The notes beneath the pieces were generated by a model, which saw nothing but the letters and a program-made list of their open reading frames with translations, was not told the DNA's origin and did not search any database. A stretch of 64,000 nt of DNA from Protula sp. h YS-2021. Lineage: Eukaryota; Annelida; Polychaeta; Sabellida; Serpulidae. Below, piece after piece: positions 32,201-44,136 of the stretch. Position 1 is the stretch's first letter; each line of letters opens with the position of its first letter. The stretch is from the NCBI GenBank assembly GCA_949752745.1, contig OX457029.1, positions 47,608,228 to 47,672,227 of the forward strand, read 5' to 3'. The position numbers and the translations under genes are program-made.

Positions 32201-32470
32201 GACAACGAGGCAGTGGACAAAGGCGCCAAAGCAGCGATAAACCAAGATTGCTCAGATTTCCTTATACCTCATTTAATTTAAATGCCATATTTCCAGATAT
32301 GTCCAAAATCTATGGCAACAGCATTGGGATGAACAAACCAACAATAAACTATACCAAAATAAACCTGTGGCAGAGCGCAAATTTCCTGTGGTAGGGCGCA
32401 GATTAAGAATAGGACATTCTTACACTACTCACAAACACCGCTTAAGGTATAAATGCTACAAAGTTACCGA
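29262..32470 (+). pseudogene. LINE ORF2 (endonuclease, reverse transcriptase, RNase H), broken
   Basis: Starts with TVNQWNVRGF, an AP-endonuclease opening. It continues with FCLQESL and GGIAIFVRSDLL (29276-29626). RT parts include AAGPDD (30420), the HRPLSLTSALCKQFERMI block (30580-30660), SGFRKQRSTLDHLVRLE and VFFDLENAYDTAW (to 30840), and a PKGCILS-type block near 30965. RNase H begins YTDGSKLENKASAAIV (about 31880) with SAEVMALQLG downstream. Stops or frameshifts occur every few hundred bases, and pieces between domains are missing. Too degraded to be active. Confidence 0.8.
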
Positions 32471-32489
32471 GAATGACACAATATGACCT

Positions 32490-32720
32490 GCAATAGGTTG
32501 GCGGTGTCGTTAAACCAATCAAATAACTAACTGAGCTACTGAACATTGGAGAAAGTTTAAACTTGGTGGGAATGTTGCTTGCTAGGTCCGAAAGACTCAG
32601 CCAAAGATGCCCTAACATAGAACGAACGTAAACGGCATGTGACGTCATTGAGTAAAAATATCTCGATAATCGGATCGAATTCTCAATCCACGCACCCCTA
32701 CCCTTGGCTTCCCTCCTTTT
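32490..32720 (+). mobile_element. Right-hand remnant of the hairpin-led repeat split by the LINE
   Basis: Carries CTGAGCTACTGAACATTGGAG and ATATCTCGATAA blocks like those at 27050-27120. It directly follows the LINE's last recognisable codons. Confidence 0.5.
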
Positions 32721-33079
32721 GTCGGATCTTCTGTTAAAAGGATAGTAATTAACTACGCTTGGGATTTCAGTGTTTTGCAGAAGATTTTTCAATGTTTCCA
32801 CATTCTTCAAACATACTTGAAAACATTATCAGCTCGATCATTCCACGCATTCCATGTAATTGACCTTTTTTTAGCTTTAATCACCTACAGTTATTAAGGT
32901 GTTTTCATTTGGCTGCCAAGCTGTTCCATATATTGGTGTAATAACGTAACGTTTGTGCAGTGTTTGTGCAGTACCCCTAACTAGCATTTACTTTAAAAGT
33001 GGGTCATCTCATATATTGTGTTATGACAAGCAGCGCACTATTTTCATTCCAAAATGCCTTCCCCCTATTCTCCAACCCG

Positions 33080-33380
33080 AGGTGAGTCGTATGTTCCACG
33101 GTTACGAAGAATGTCTTCCTAATGCTTTTTGGCAGTTAATCAGAAACTATGGAAATATTGGCAAAAACCACTTTTTCATTAAGATCTTAACTGATACAAC
33201 GATACGGTCTTTTTGTCCTGTTTTTTTAATGCAACGTATGTGGTACGTGGCTATTAATTTTTTGTGATTTGCCAAATATTGGAGGATATATTGGCGATAA
33301 ACCATTTTTGTATTAAAATTTTGACTGAACCCAAGTACATAGCCTTACTGTCTGGAAATTTCTATTACAGGCAATACTTA
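33080..33380 (+). repeat. Dispersed fragment of the 150-160-bp satellite
   Basis: Contains ATATTGGCAAAAACCA, TTAAGATCTTAACTGA, TTTGTGATTTGCCAA and CCTTACTGTCTGGAAATTT in the same order as the array at 20.2-22.7 kb. Confidence 0.65.
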
Positions 33381-33399
33381 TATGTCATCTTTATGACAT

Positions 33400-34474
33400 A
33401 TAAGTATAGATAATCAAACGGTATAATCCTTGTTTTTTTTCAAAAGAGTAGGATGTTGTAATAATTACGTTTATACCTTTCTACTTATACCACCCTTGAA
33501 ACATCGATAGGTGTGCATTCGTTTTGGACACGAAGTCTCAATTGTAATTTAATATGCCTATCCATACTGAAGTATAAAAAATTGTTTATAATAAACTGTA
33601 TTTATTACGTTTACAAGTGGCAAACATAAAAATGTAACAATATAATAAATTTATAAAACATAAATTGCTTAGTTGTTGAAATTAGAACTGAATTACAAAT
33701 AGGGTTTTGACCACAAATAGAAAATCGCACAGATAAAATTATAGTTTATCACATGTGTATTTTCACGCGACAAATGCAAGCCGGTACAATGTAATTATAT
33801 ACAGAGGTTAAGCAGCACAATCATGTAAACATTCTGTCAAAAATTTTGATCATACATCTTTACCGAATGGTCCCATTGTATCAATCCCAATTCCATGAGT
33901 GTGATGGTCAAGATGCTCCTTAGAAGAAACACTATTAAAAGGGGTTACGTGGCTTATGTTATATTTTATTAATACATACTTATATTTTTGCATATGTAGC
34001 ACGAGGAAGTTGGAACTAGTAATTGTAGATGTCTTGGATGACAGAAGTCTCAGAGCATGCAAACCTGCTTTAAAAATTGCGAAATTGTAACGAGGTGCTG
34101 CTTGGATTATATTAACAGTTGAACTTATCATTTGTAAGACCAGAAAGATAACAAAAAGACTTAGTTAAAGGACAGGTTCCTTTGATGAACCTCTACTGGC
34201 GACATTAAGTACAATCTTTTTAACATGGGAGTATTGTTTGTTCTTTGTTATAATTTTATGTTTATCATATCCTAAAGAATATGACCATGTTTCTGAAATC
34301 AATCATGTTTATTTGGTAATTGAGATCAATTTTAGTGGAATTTATTTGCTTTATGCTGTTAGTGGTACATGCTGGGATGCTTCGAGACAATATTGTGACG
34401 TATTTGAAGAAATTTTGACCACGCTTCATTTTTTTCTCACCAAAGCATGGTTAAGCAATTTATACTGTGCCAGT
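33400..34474. other. AT-rich non-coding stretch
   Basis: No gene, structured RNA or repeat that I can support. A minus frame at 33850-34131 has no recognisable domain. Confidence 0.4.
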
Positions 34475-34658
<184 letters not shown>

Positions 34659-34672
34659 TGTCATTGACTTAC

Positions 34673-35545
34673 TTACTTATGCCCATCACTTGCCTGGAGC
34701 TTAGGCTGCCGATCAGACCATGTGTAGCCCGTCATTTTGGTTTCGGCCTCTAAGTCGTGTTGGGAGGTGTTTCTGGGCCGTCCTCTTCTTCTCTTGCCTT
34801 GGGGGTTCCATTTGAGGGCCTGTCTTGTGGTGCTGTTTCTCTGTTTCCGCAGCATATGTCCTATCCATCTCCATTTCCGTTTGCGCAAATCATCCTCTAG
34901 CAGCAGCTGGTTTGTTTGTTTTTTTTTTTGCCAGAGGTTGGATTTAGTGATAGGTTCAGGTCAGCGGATGCTTAGGATTCGTCTCAGACATGTATTAACA
35001 AAGGTCTGTAGCGTGTGTACTGTTGTTTTGTTTGTTCTCCAGATGCCAGGTCATATAGCAGGAGGGACTTCGCGTTCGACTTGAACAGTCTGATCTTTGT
35101 CCTGGGAGAGATCAGCTTTGATTTCCAAATGTTCTTGAGCTGCAGAAACGCTGCTCATGCCTTCCTTATCCTGGCTTTGACATTAGCCTCTGTGCCTCAT
35201 TGCTTGTCTATTATGTTACCTAGGTATGTGAATTGTTCCACTTCATCCAGGGCTTTTACGCGTAGCATCACTTGGCTGTTGTTTGAGGTGTTGATTTTCA
35301 GGATCTTGGTCTTTACTTCGCGGATATTGAGGCCGATCTTCGCTGATATGTTGGCCAAATCTGTGGTTTTGTCCTGCATTTGGCTATGGTTGTGTGCCAG
35401 CAATGCCAGGTCATCTGCAAAGTCGAGGTCATCCAATTGGGTGAATGCAGTGTACGCCATTGTTTTTACCATTCGTGGTGGTATCCACTGTTCATCAATC
35501 ACTAGAAGAAAAAGGAGCGAGACAGCAGGCAGCCTTGTCAAACCC
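34673..35545 (-). mobile_element. LINE reverse transcriptase 3' fragment (RTE-like guess)
   Basis: On the minus strand, 35541-35197 encodes an RT palm with DLDFADDLALLAH, then IGLNIREVKTKIL and a FTYLG motif. 34888-34673 encodes the C-terminal RKRKWRWIGHMLRK and GKRRRGRPRNT typical of metazoan LINE ORF2 ends. A frame break lies between the parts. The 3' UTR is very short (about 15 bp) and runs into a tetranucleotide repeat, as RTE-clade elements do; the clade call rests on that only. 5'-truncated and inactive. Confidence 0.75.
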
Positions 35546-36297
35546 CTTGTCTGATTGTCATTGAGCTCATCATTAAGTATGCTCGAGATACTTCATTGAC
35601 TTGCTGGATGATAATGCTATCCCATTTAATTCTATAGAATCATATTTGTAATATTCATAATTTCATATCATCGTTACATACATGAACCACTTTTTGGAAT
35701 CCTTTATGTCTTGCAGCCAGTAAAAATAAGTTTAACCCTCAAGATTTGTCAGGGCCTTGATCCAGCTATAAGAATTTTGGGTAAGATTTCGCTCAATGAC
35801 GTTTATTAGCGTTGTGTTTCCCTTTTCTATAAGGTTTCTCAGTTGGTTTTATGGCTTTTAATAAGCAACACATCTTACTTGACATGCAGTACGATTTTTG
35901 AAGATGTGACTACGTTTAAAGGGACTTCTGCGCTGAATATTATCTTCATTTCCAATTATTGTTTCGACCAGAGTGGCTACCAATTTATGTTCCCACCAAG
36001 TAAACGGAAAAACGTGGCAATGAAGTGTTTCATCTTTCATATCTGTGTCGTATAATCTATTACATAAAATATATAATGTATTTCTTGGACATCATGAATT
36101 ATATTATTAACAAATATTAATACTATTATGTGGGATTTTATCATAAGTTTTAGAAAAACTGAGTGAAATTTTAGTTTCGTAAATTATACACGACAGCTCT
36201 GCTGAAAAAGAAAACAAATCTGGACAGCACTTGACGGATGTTCAAAATGGCCATTTCTAGGTTGCTGTGTTAGGTAACTTCGAGTAAGTAAGACGCG

Positions 36298-36552
36298 ATG
36301 AGTAAAAATCTTAAAAAGACCAACCTGATCGCGCCATCTTTTGGTGAAAAAACAGGGAACAACGCCGATCATGAAGTTAACTGTTCTGCTGCTGACAGGC
36401 GGACCAGTGCCTCAGAACGTAAAACACCACCCGCCACATCGTCTAAAAGGTATAAGTTAGATGCATACGATAAACCAAATCACACTTTGAGTGTTTCGAA
36501 TAAAATGCGCAAGAATTGTGACTTTCGACTGAGGGGGAAGTGGGTTAAATAA
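36298..36552 (+). CDS. Hypothetical 84-aa frame with a YDKPxHT motif
   Basis: ATG 36298 to TAA. The product is basic and Ser/Thr/Lys-rich, with YKLDAYDKPNHTLSVSN near its end. About 1.3 kb downstream, at 37780-37840, another frame reads IKLVRVDYDKPIHTFGSF, a similar string, before a stop. I know no family with this motif. Two related short coding pieces would suggest duplicated exons, or remnants of an unrecognised mobile element. No promoter or splice signal is clear. Confidence 0.25.
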   Translation: MSKNLKKTNLIAPSFGEKTGNNADHEVNCSAADRRTSASERKTPPATSSKRYKLDAYDKPNHTLSVSNKMRKNCDFRLRGKWVK

Positions 36553-38340
36553 ATGAAAGAAATAATGAAAAAAAAAAACAAAAAAAACAAAAAACAGAAG
36601 AAATATTGCAAAAACAGCTCATTCTCGGAACATAAAAGAAATTGAGACTTAACTATTTTTCAAAGCCTTTAATGAATTTTTAAAATAGCATACGGATTGT
36701 AAAAAAACGATTGCTCTTTGGTGCAAGGGACATTTGACGTTTGCGATTTTTTTCATTTTTACCCGGTTAGTTTGTATTTAGCTCCCGAGTAGCTCTGACT
36801 TGTATAACATCGTATAACTCTCTGTCAGAGCTACGAAGCCTTCCATTGCTCCACTAATAGGGGTCAATTTCATATTTTCTGAGGCATGAATCCTGCATAC
36901 CAGCCCCTATTATTCAAACAACTACAGAAAGTTCATGCCCAATTAGCCGTTTTTGTAAAACAGGCAAAGTTTTTAGTGAGCTGTATATATTTTATTTGTT
37001 CATAAAAGTGCAGAAAAGTTAGCTTCCGCATCCACCTGTCAAATGTTTGTTTACATTCTGGCCTTTAAATGTCACGTGACCAAAGTCAAGGGACCGAAAA
37101 TTTAAATAAAGGGGTTATAGTTTATTTGGACAATATATATTAAATAGTTGATAGATGCAGAATTACTTGTACATTTATTTGGTACACCCACAATATTTGA
37201 CTTTTTATGTTTGCGTTCTTTTTGAAATATCAATTTGAAAGTTTTTTGGTGGATAATTGCGAAAAAAATATTGTTACTATTTAACGTAATAAAGTATGCT
37301 CCCTGTATACAAACAAATGTCAATTATTGGGATTATTTCCGTATTATTTTCTTTTAAAGAAAGCGTAACACAGAAGTTGTATATGATTACCGTTGTACTT
37401 TGAGGGCCTTTAGCAAATGCCAATAAAAACCCATGGGTCGTTGAATCTCGCACAAAGTAGCCACAGGGGTGCCTCAAAGCGAGCGCAGTTGATTTGCTAT
37501 ATCGTTATATAGCGAGGCTTTGAAGCGGTGCCTGGAAAATTTTTAGCGCACCGCTTCTTGGAGCTAGTTTGTATTCAAAACGCAGAATTTTTGCGCATTT
37601 TATTCGGAACGCCCAAAGTGTGATTTCGAGTTTGCTTATAATGAGAAGCTTTGCACAAAAATATGTAATACTGGGGATTGTTGTTACCCATACATTGCTC
37701 TCGCGAAAGAAAGGAAATCATAATTGCTTAGCTTGCACGAGTAATCGGTGCGAGGGAGAGGATATAAAATTGGTCAGAGTAGATTATGATAAGCCAATTC
37801 ATACTTTCGGATCTTTCAGATGGAGGTGCATTGTCGACTAAATAATATGTTAAATAATTTTTAAAAGATCATATGATGGCCTTTTAATTTCGAAAGTGTG
37901 TGTTGAAGGAAAATCAGAATTTAACCCAAAATATTTGCAGTCGAAACGACATCTCCATCGGAAAGATCCGAAAGTTCGAATTGGCTTATGTTTTCAGCTC
38001 TTACGACACAAATATTCCTTGTGTTAATATGTATTTAGAAAAAGACGTAGTTTATCTAGTTGAACCACAGTTTTGGGAAATGTACACAGTATGCTTGGAA
38101 TAGGAATGAAATTATTCTTATTCTGATCTGAAGTGTTCCTTATATTCGATATTCACAAAGAAGTTCCTTTGCAAATATCGCAAACACGTAACATAATGTT
38201 TTTTTTCACCAATTTCAAAATATTGTAGACATTCGGTCTCGCCTCCTCGTATATGTCATAAGAAGACGGCCACTAAGGGCAATCAATTTTTACTTTGTGG
38301 ATCTTTTTATGAAGTCAGCCGTAAGCAGCGAGTCGCTTTT

Positions 38341-38500
38341 TAGGCCCCAACCCTTCGGATTGGGGCCTATAGGTTTGGGGTGTCCGTCTGTCTGTCCGTT
38401 CGTCCGTCGAGCCGTCATCGCTTTATACCCCTATGAATTTGGGGGGGGGGGGGGCAGTTGGGGCCTGCTTGTGTTTCACAAATACTTACTTGTTTAGCTG
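38341..38500 (+). mobile_element. Hairpin-led repeat, TAGGCCCCAA/TTGGGGCCTA type
   Basis: TTTT is followed by a perfect 10-bp stem (38341-38350 with 38360-38369, loop CCCTTCGGA), then TATAGGTTTGGGG and TGTCCGTCTGTCTGTCCG. A poly(G) run follows at 38441. The right end is not defined. Confidence 0.6.
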
Positions 38501-41500
38501 AAATTCACAAATACGTTCTGAGTAATTCATGCTTTTCGCCTGATGTCACTTCCTTTAACGTCGAGTCCTCTTCTAGCAACCACAGCGCCATATTATGGAT
38601 CAGCCAATGAAATGAATGATAGAACTACAAAAAAGAAAAAACGAGCCTTTTCTGTTGAGCATAATAAATTTGTAAATTAAAATTACAGGTTAAGGAAATC
38701 GTTTTAGGTAGCCGCTTGCTGTCTCAAAGCCCACTGTACTGGAGGCAGTTACAGAATACTTTTACTTTGTATTATAGTGGTGAAATTGACTCGCAAAATG
38801 GCCGCTGCATCTGTTGAATTCGTTGAATGTCAGTTTCTGTACAAAGTACCTAAATTATTCCAGTGTCGCACGACAGAAAAAAGTCCAATCATCTAATTCA
38901 GTCTCTCTGTAGCATTTGTACTTTGTGCAGTTCACTATACTTCTATTTTTAGCCAGTATATGTTTTAGTCAGTTTAATCATAAACGCGAAGATGTCCTGC
39001 TTATGAAGTATTGGAAAAATTTAGCGTTAATTTTAAAACAGTTCAAGGAAGACTTTTGAAAGTTTGGTAATGTGGGTTATGACTACATTTTGAGGATCTG
39101 TGTTGCACGTAGCTTTGTAGCTTTCTTTGTCGATATCACTTATATTTGTCAATCGCAACAGGTTTATTATAGATTTGCTCCATATATTATAGTGAAACAC
39201 AAATCAACCTATTTGAAATAATGCCCAGCGACTTTGTATTTGCTTTCCATATAGACTCTTTACAGAGCTTAGCTTGTAAGGCCGCCTTGTTATATTTCTA
39301 AGCAGGGCTGGTATGAAATATTGAAAGTCAAATATTTCTTGAAATATTTCAAGTTAAAAATTTAAAGTTTTCAATATTTTTTATTTCATGGAATTTCAAA
39401 ACTTTACTTCGCCAAGTTGGGAATGCGTTCTGTTTACATTTCATGCCTTGTCGAGACTTTCCAAATCAATTTTGGAAACAGAAGTCATGATAACGAACCT
39501 TCTACTCCGTATATGGCCGGGTGTGTCAAGTCTGTTTTTGCCGTTTGTTTAATCTTCGCCTGGTTCAGGCTTACTAGTTGCAAAGATACCACTTTCTAGC
39601 AGGAGTTTTAAGTGTTTAAATAAGCAGTTGTCTACCAGAAGATGGCTTAATAAATATATTTATCCCAAAGCCAAGTTAAGTGATCGTATCCTCAAATGAA
39701 CAGTCCCCTGATGATAGACTGATTAACTGTCTACACTTATGTACAGACCAAACCGCCAATTTCGGATCGATATTTGTGGTCCCTCGTTAAAGGGGACGCC
39801 TCGGGATTCAAGACAGTAGTCACTTTGTTTGCCCATAACTTCACTGATGCATTGAAAATGAGCCCCCAATAATGGTGCCCGTATTTTGCACGGGCTATAA
39901 ATAAATACATGGTCGCCTCATTCAACAGTTTTGTACTCAGGGTACATCGCATAACTTTCAGTAAAATTCATTTATTTGATAAAGAGCGAAGCCATGTTTA
40001 TTGTCTTTTTGTTGGCTTTTCACCCCCCGGCTACTGTGGTGCGTAAACCTCTATATTGAGACCCCCCCCCCCGCATGTAGTCAACATATGATGTAAGAAT
40101 TACATCACTTAAAATATTTAAAAATGTAAAATTAAGTTTATGTAGGTTAATATAAGACTTTATGCATATCAGCTTTCAGATCTAAGAATTACTTCCTGAA
40201 ACTTTTGAGTTTTTTTCCAAATGCGACATCTGTGTGGGAAGATATGATATATATCCTAACTGTGGTTAAAGTACTGACTTGTGAAAGCTCTGAACCAAAA
40301 TGAGACGGCCATTACATCATGGATTTTACTAACTGAATACTCAGTAAAATATATTTTTATAATATAAACCAGATTAATCTTTGAATTACAATGAAACAAC
40401 ACAACAGAAACATCAGTTATAACTAAATATGGGATATGACGGCGTAGACCATGTCGTCATAAAGAGGTAACACTATATGTACTCCCGAGAAATGGAGGCA
40501 TGTGGTTCTGAATAGTAGAAATATGACAACTATGCCCTAAATATCAGTGTAGTCAAGAGCGGTGCTGTGTTTCGTCTCGGTCAAGATATGGCTTTTACCG
40601 GTTTAGAGAAATTCTCAAATTCACAGAGAACTTAGAAAGGAGGAAGGAATTAAGTCCTTTGTTTCTTTTTTTTTTTTGTTCGGCTAAGACCTTCGCCTAA
40701 ATTCACATGAGAATCGGATTTGATAAAATTTAGTGTGAAAAATTTTATTATAGGCAGTGCGTGCTTCCGTGTCTTTATCACAATTTTAAAAAGGTCGGAA
40801 TGTTAAGATTTGGTGCTGGTGACTGGAGTATTTGTTGCTATTGTGTGGTGGCCAACTTCTTCACGGCATTTGTTATGTCAGCCAGAGGAAAGCCAATGGA
40901 AGACCTTCGTATTTAGCCTTCAATCACAATCGGATCAATGCATTGACACTTTTAATTTAGACGTCATTTTCTTTTTACCTGCCATGGATTACGCCTTTTG
41001 GTATGGTTCTGGAGAAGGTAAATGCATATCAATGTCCAAATTGTAGATTTTTTGTTTGTTTTTTTTTGTTAATAATTTACTAGCAGGAGAATCTGTTGAA
41101 AATATATGTTGAAAAGAATAAATCCTTTGACCAGCAAATTTCCGTAATACTGTATATCCGAAATGTAACTTGGTAGAAAATATTTTCTTGTTAATGTATA
41201 GTTTTGTGATGTTTAGGCGGAAAAGCAGCAGTGAACTGGCGAACCAAGATATGACAAAGAACCAAGGCGATATCCCTGCTCTGAATGTGAACAGCATGCA
41301 AAGGTAATAACACTCCCGCCCCGCCCTTCCCCTCGCTGTAGGTGTCCACTCCATCATCAGTAGCTTTGTAGAGATGTTCGCTGTCGTCCGTCCGTTCGTG
41401 TGTGCTTTAAATGCAGTGCCCAAAACCGGTTTTCACGCTTTGACACCGACATGGTTCTAGTTTCCTTTCGTATACCGTTCTGGAGAGGGTTGCTGGTCTT

Positions 41501-44136
41501 AATACAGGTCGATACAATTTCTAAAAAGTTTCTGTAATCTGGCATGTTAAACAACAGGTGTTCTTTCCGCCTCAAGTATGAAAATATCGCTTTTCTGGTG
41601 TCTTCTTAAAAGGCCTTTTCATCGACATCCAATGTTAATATGTGCTTTTATTGTGTCCGTTTATGCTTTTAAGGTTACGAACGGTCTTTTCGTAACAGCA
41701 AGCTGCTTAATTATAAGCGTGTTGAGAATGCGCTGAGTGCAAATGCTGCGGCATCAATTGAAACGGGGACGGATTCGGACCGTAATCTAAATCGTTTTCT
41801 GTTTGAATCAAAAAGGGGTCATTGTTTGGGAGAAATAAGTCAATCTGAACAAAAAAAAATGCAGATGTTAGGTAAAATTCGTTGATCTTGCCTGTTTGGT
41901 TTTCATTTTTGAAATCAGTCAGAAATACCGAGTCTAATAGCTAGTGTCACGTGATGGTTTTTTTCCCCTTCGTTTGCTTACATACCCAGTATTAGCGACT
42001 GACATGCGCATGTTGCCATTAGAAACATCATTAAAATTTGCTTGAATACAGGTGCAACACAATGGATTGCAAAAGAAATTAAAACGAACGCTGTTTAGCT
42101 AAGCACAGCTGTGCCTTGTGTTTCCATGGAAACGGGTTATTTTGCACATTAAGTCTGTCATGTTTCTTTTGCTGTTTGTATATGATGTTCGTTGTCGGGA
42201 TTATCAAGAAATTAGTTAAATATTTGGGCATTGTGTTGTGCCAACAGCTTGGGAATATATAGTATTGCAAGACAAAAAGAGAAAAAACATTTCTCCAGAA
42301 CTTGCGTTGAGAAAAGCGATTGCTGGAAGCCACGTAAACAATTGAAAAATAGGTTGTATAAAATAGTGTATATTGTACAGTGTGTGATATACCAACTGAT
42401 TTGCAATGCAACGAAAACACAGTAAAATCAGGTATATTGATTGCAGTCGAAACCGATTAATTGATACGCGATTAATCGGTGTCATCTGTACAGAATTGCC
42501 TTTGTAGGACAGGTGTTATTTAAAAAACACAAGGAAGGAGGGAGGTGGTGGGGGGGGGGCGTTTGTTTTGAATTAATCTGTTGCGAAGGACACTCGGTGA
42601 CAACTGGTTTTAAAGCTATGCTCAAGGCTCTCATATAAATATTGTCACGACGAAAAATAAAGAAATACGCTTGGGTTTGAAAGGCAGAGTAGAAAGTTCT
42701 TTGTTCTCGCAAGGACTGTCTGTTTGAGGTGAAAAAAAAGCTAGTTATCGTGTTATGACATGCAGGGATCGTTATTACGTCATTTCACAAATGGTTTTGC
42801 GTAAGTCGGACGCATGACTGCGAACACGTTGGCGGAACTCAATGTCTTTGCGAAATTAACTTCTATTTAGTTTTTTTTTTACGCGATGGTCTTTTCATTA
42901 CCGTGAGTGCTGCTCATATGTCTTAAGCTAAAACAGGGTGCCACAGTAATTCTTGTGTGTTGTTGCGGTCTCTCCGCTCCCGATTTGTGCAAATTTTATT
43001 TAGTTCTGTTCGCCTGCAGATTTACGACTGGGCGACATATTTTCTTCCCATACATTTTCATAGGTGCAAGATATCTGTTATAAAGTAGTACGATGGAAAC
43101 TAGTGCGGTTTGGTTTGCATATTTGCAATAACACTTGTCTGATTGCACGGTATTATATCGCCATTTTACGGACAAGATTAGAAAGTGGTATTTAAGCTAA
43201 AGGTCATATCGGATATTGTGGACAGGAATTGCTACTATTTTTTCACATCTGAATTTCACCTTTCTTTCCCCTTTCTAGCTTGAATTGGATGTGGCTCCGC
43301 GAACTTTGCGTTCCTTGTTTTTCATTTGGCTTCGTGGTTGGTGGAATATTCCTTGTGTGTGCAATCTTTTTGTTTGTACAACGGAGCGAGGCTGTGCCGG
43401 GGTGGGGGGGAGGGGCTTTTGAAATTTTTTTCTAGATGCTGAGGACTGAGTTTTAACTCTGTACTTTTGGTTGCATTCGGGTCAAATTTTTGCTTTTTAC
43501 CCAAGTAGTTGTGTGAGCAGTTTTCCTCGTCGTTACTGGGGAGTAATTAGTATAAAACTATTTTTCTTGTGGGTGAATAATGAAAAAAGTAGAAGTTGAG
43601 TCAGTTGACTTAACTAAGTGCTGTATTTGCCCTTTCGGTGACCCGTGCCCCATTGGGCACATTTCTGTTTTCATTAACAAGGCCAGAATATTCGTTACCA
43701 TTGTGGCCAGCGACATCGGTGTGTAAAATCTTGGGAAGTAGAAATCAGTGATGGAGGGGAGGGGGGGATGGGGAGGGAGCAAAGGTCCAATTCTTGCTGG
43801 CCAGTAACGAGTTGTATGCCTGAGTTATTTATTTTAAACGTAAATAATTGGTTTAGAGTTAATTTTCGTGCAGAAGTCAGCGTTCCTTGTGTAGAGATGT
43901 TTTCCCAGTCACGCACCTTTACCTATTTTTAAATGTGGTTTTTTTTTAAAAATGTCTCGAATCCGTTGAAGTCATGGTTGTAGTTTCGATATTGCTTGTG
44001 TGCTATAACATGTATTAGTATAGTACCTTTCATTAAAAAAATACATTTCTAGTTTTCTTCTTTTTATTTCTTTTCATTTCCATCGTTCTGTGGTTTTGAA
44101 TTTTACGCCAACCAATGAACTGACACTGGGGTGTAG

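Larger units (their letters stand above)
27300..32480 (+). mobile_element. Degraded I-superfamily-like non-LTR retrotransposon
   Basis: An about 5.2-kb body encodes, in order, a gag-like ORF1 with CCHC knuckles and an ORF2 with AP endonuclease, reverse transcriptase and RNase H. This set, with C-terminal RNase H, is typical of the I superfamily. Many stops and frameshifts show that it is dead. The 5' boundary is uncertain. Confidence 0.8.
35600..44136. other. Long non-coding region upstream of the GRAMD1-like exons
   Basis: About 8.5 kb with no firmly supported gene. Noted items: a small frame at 36298; a 10-bp stem TAGCTCTGAC/GTCAGAGCTA at 36790-36833; stacked hairpins at 37474-37556; a hairpin-led repeat at 38341; and a possible exon at about 41674-41870 (acceptor TTTTAAG, donor TAG|GTAAAA, 65 open codons). 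The phase of that possible exon does not match the next Aster exon, so I do not assign it. First exons of the downstream gene may lie here. Confidence 0.4.

Noticed and set aside
33850..34131. 93-codon minus-strand frame
   Set aside because: No motif, promoter or splice support, and composition fits AT-rich non-coding DNA.
41674..41870. Possible upstream exon of the Aster gene
   Set aside because: It has 65 open codons and splice-like ends, but its end phase does not fit the exon at 44137. Kept only as a note in the region entry.
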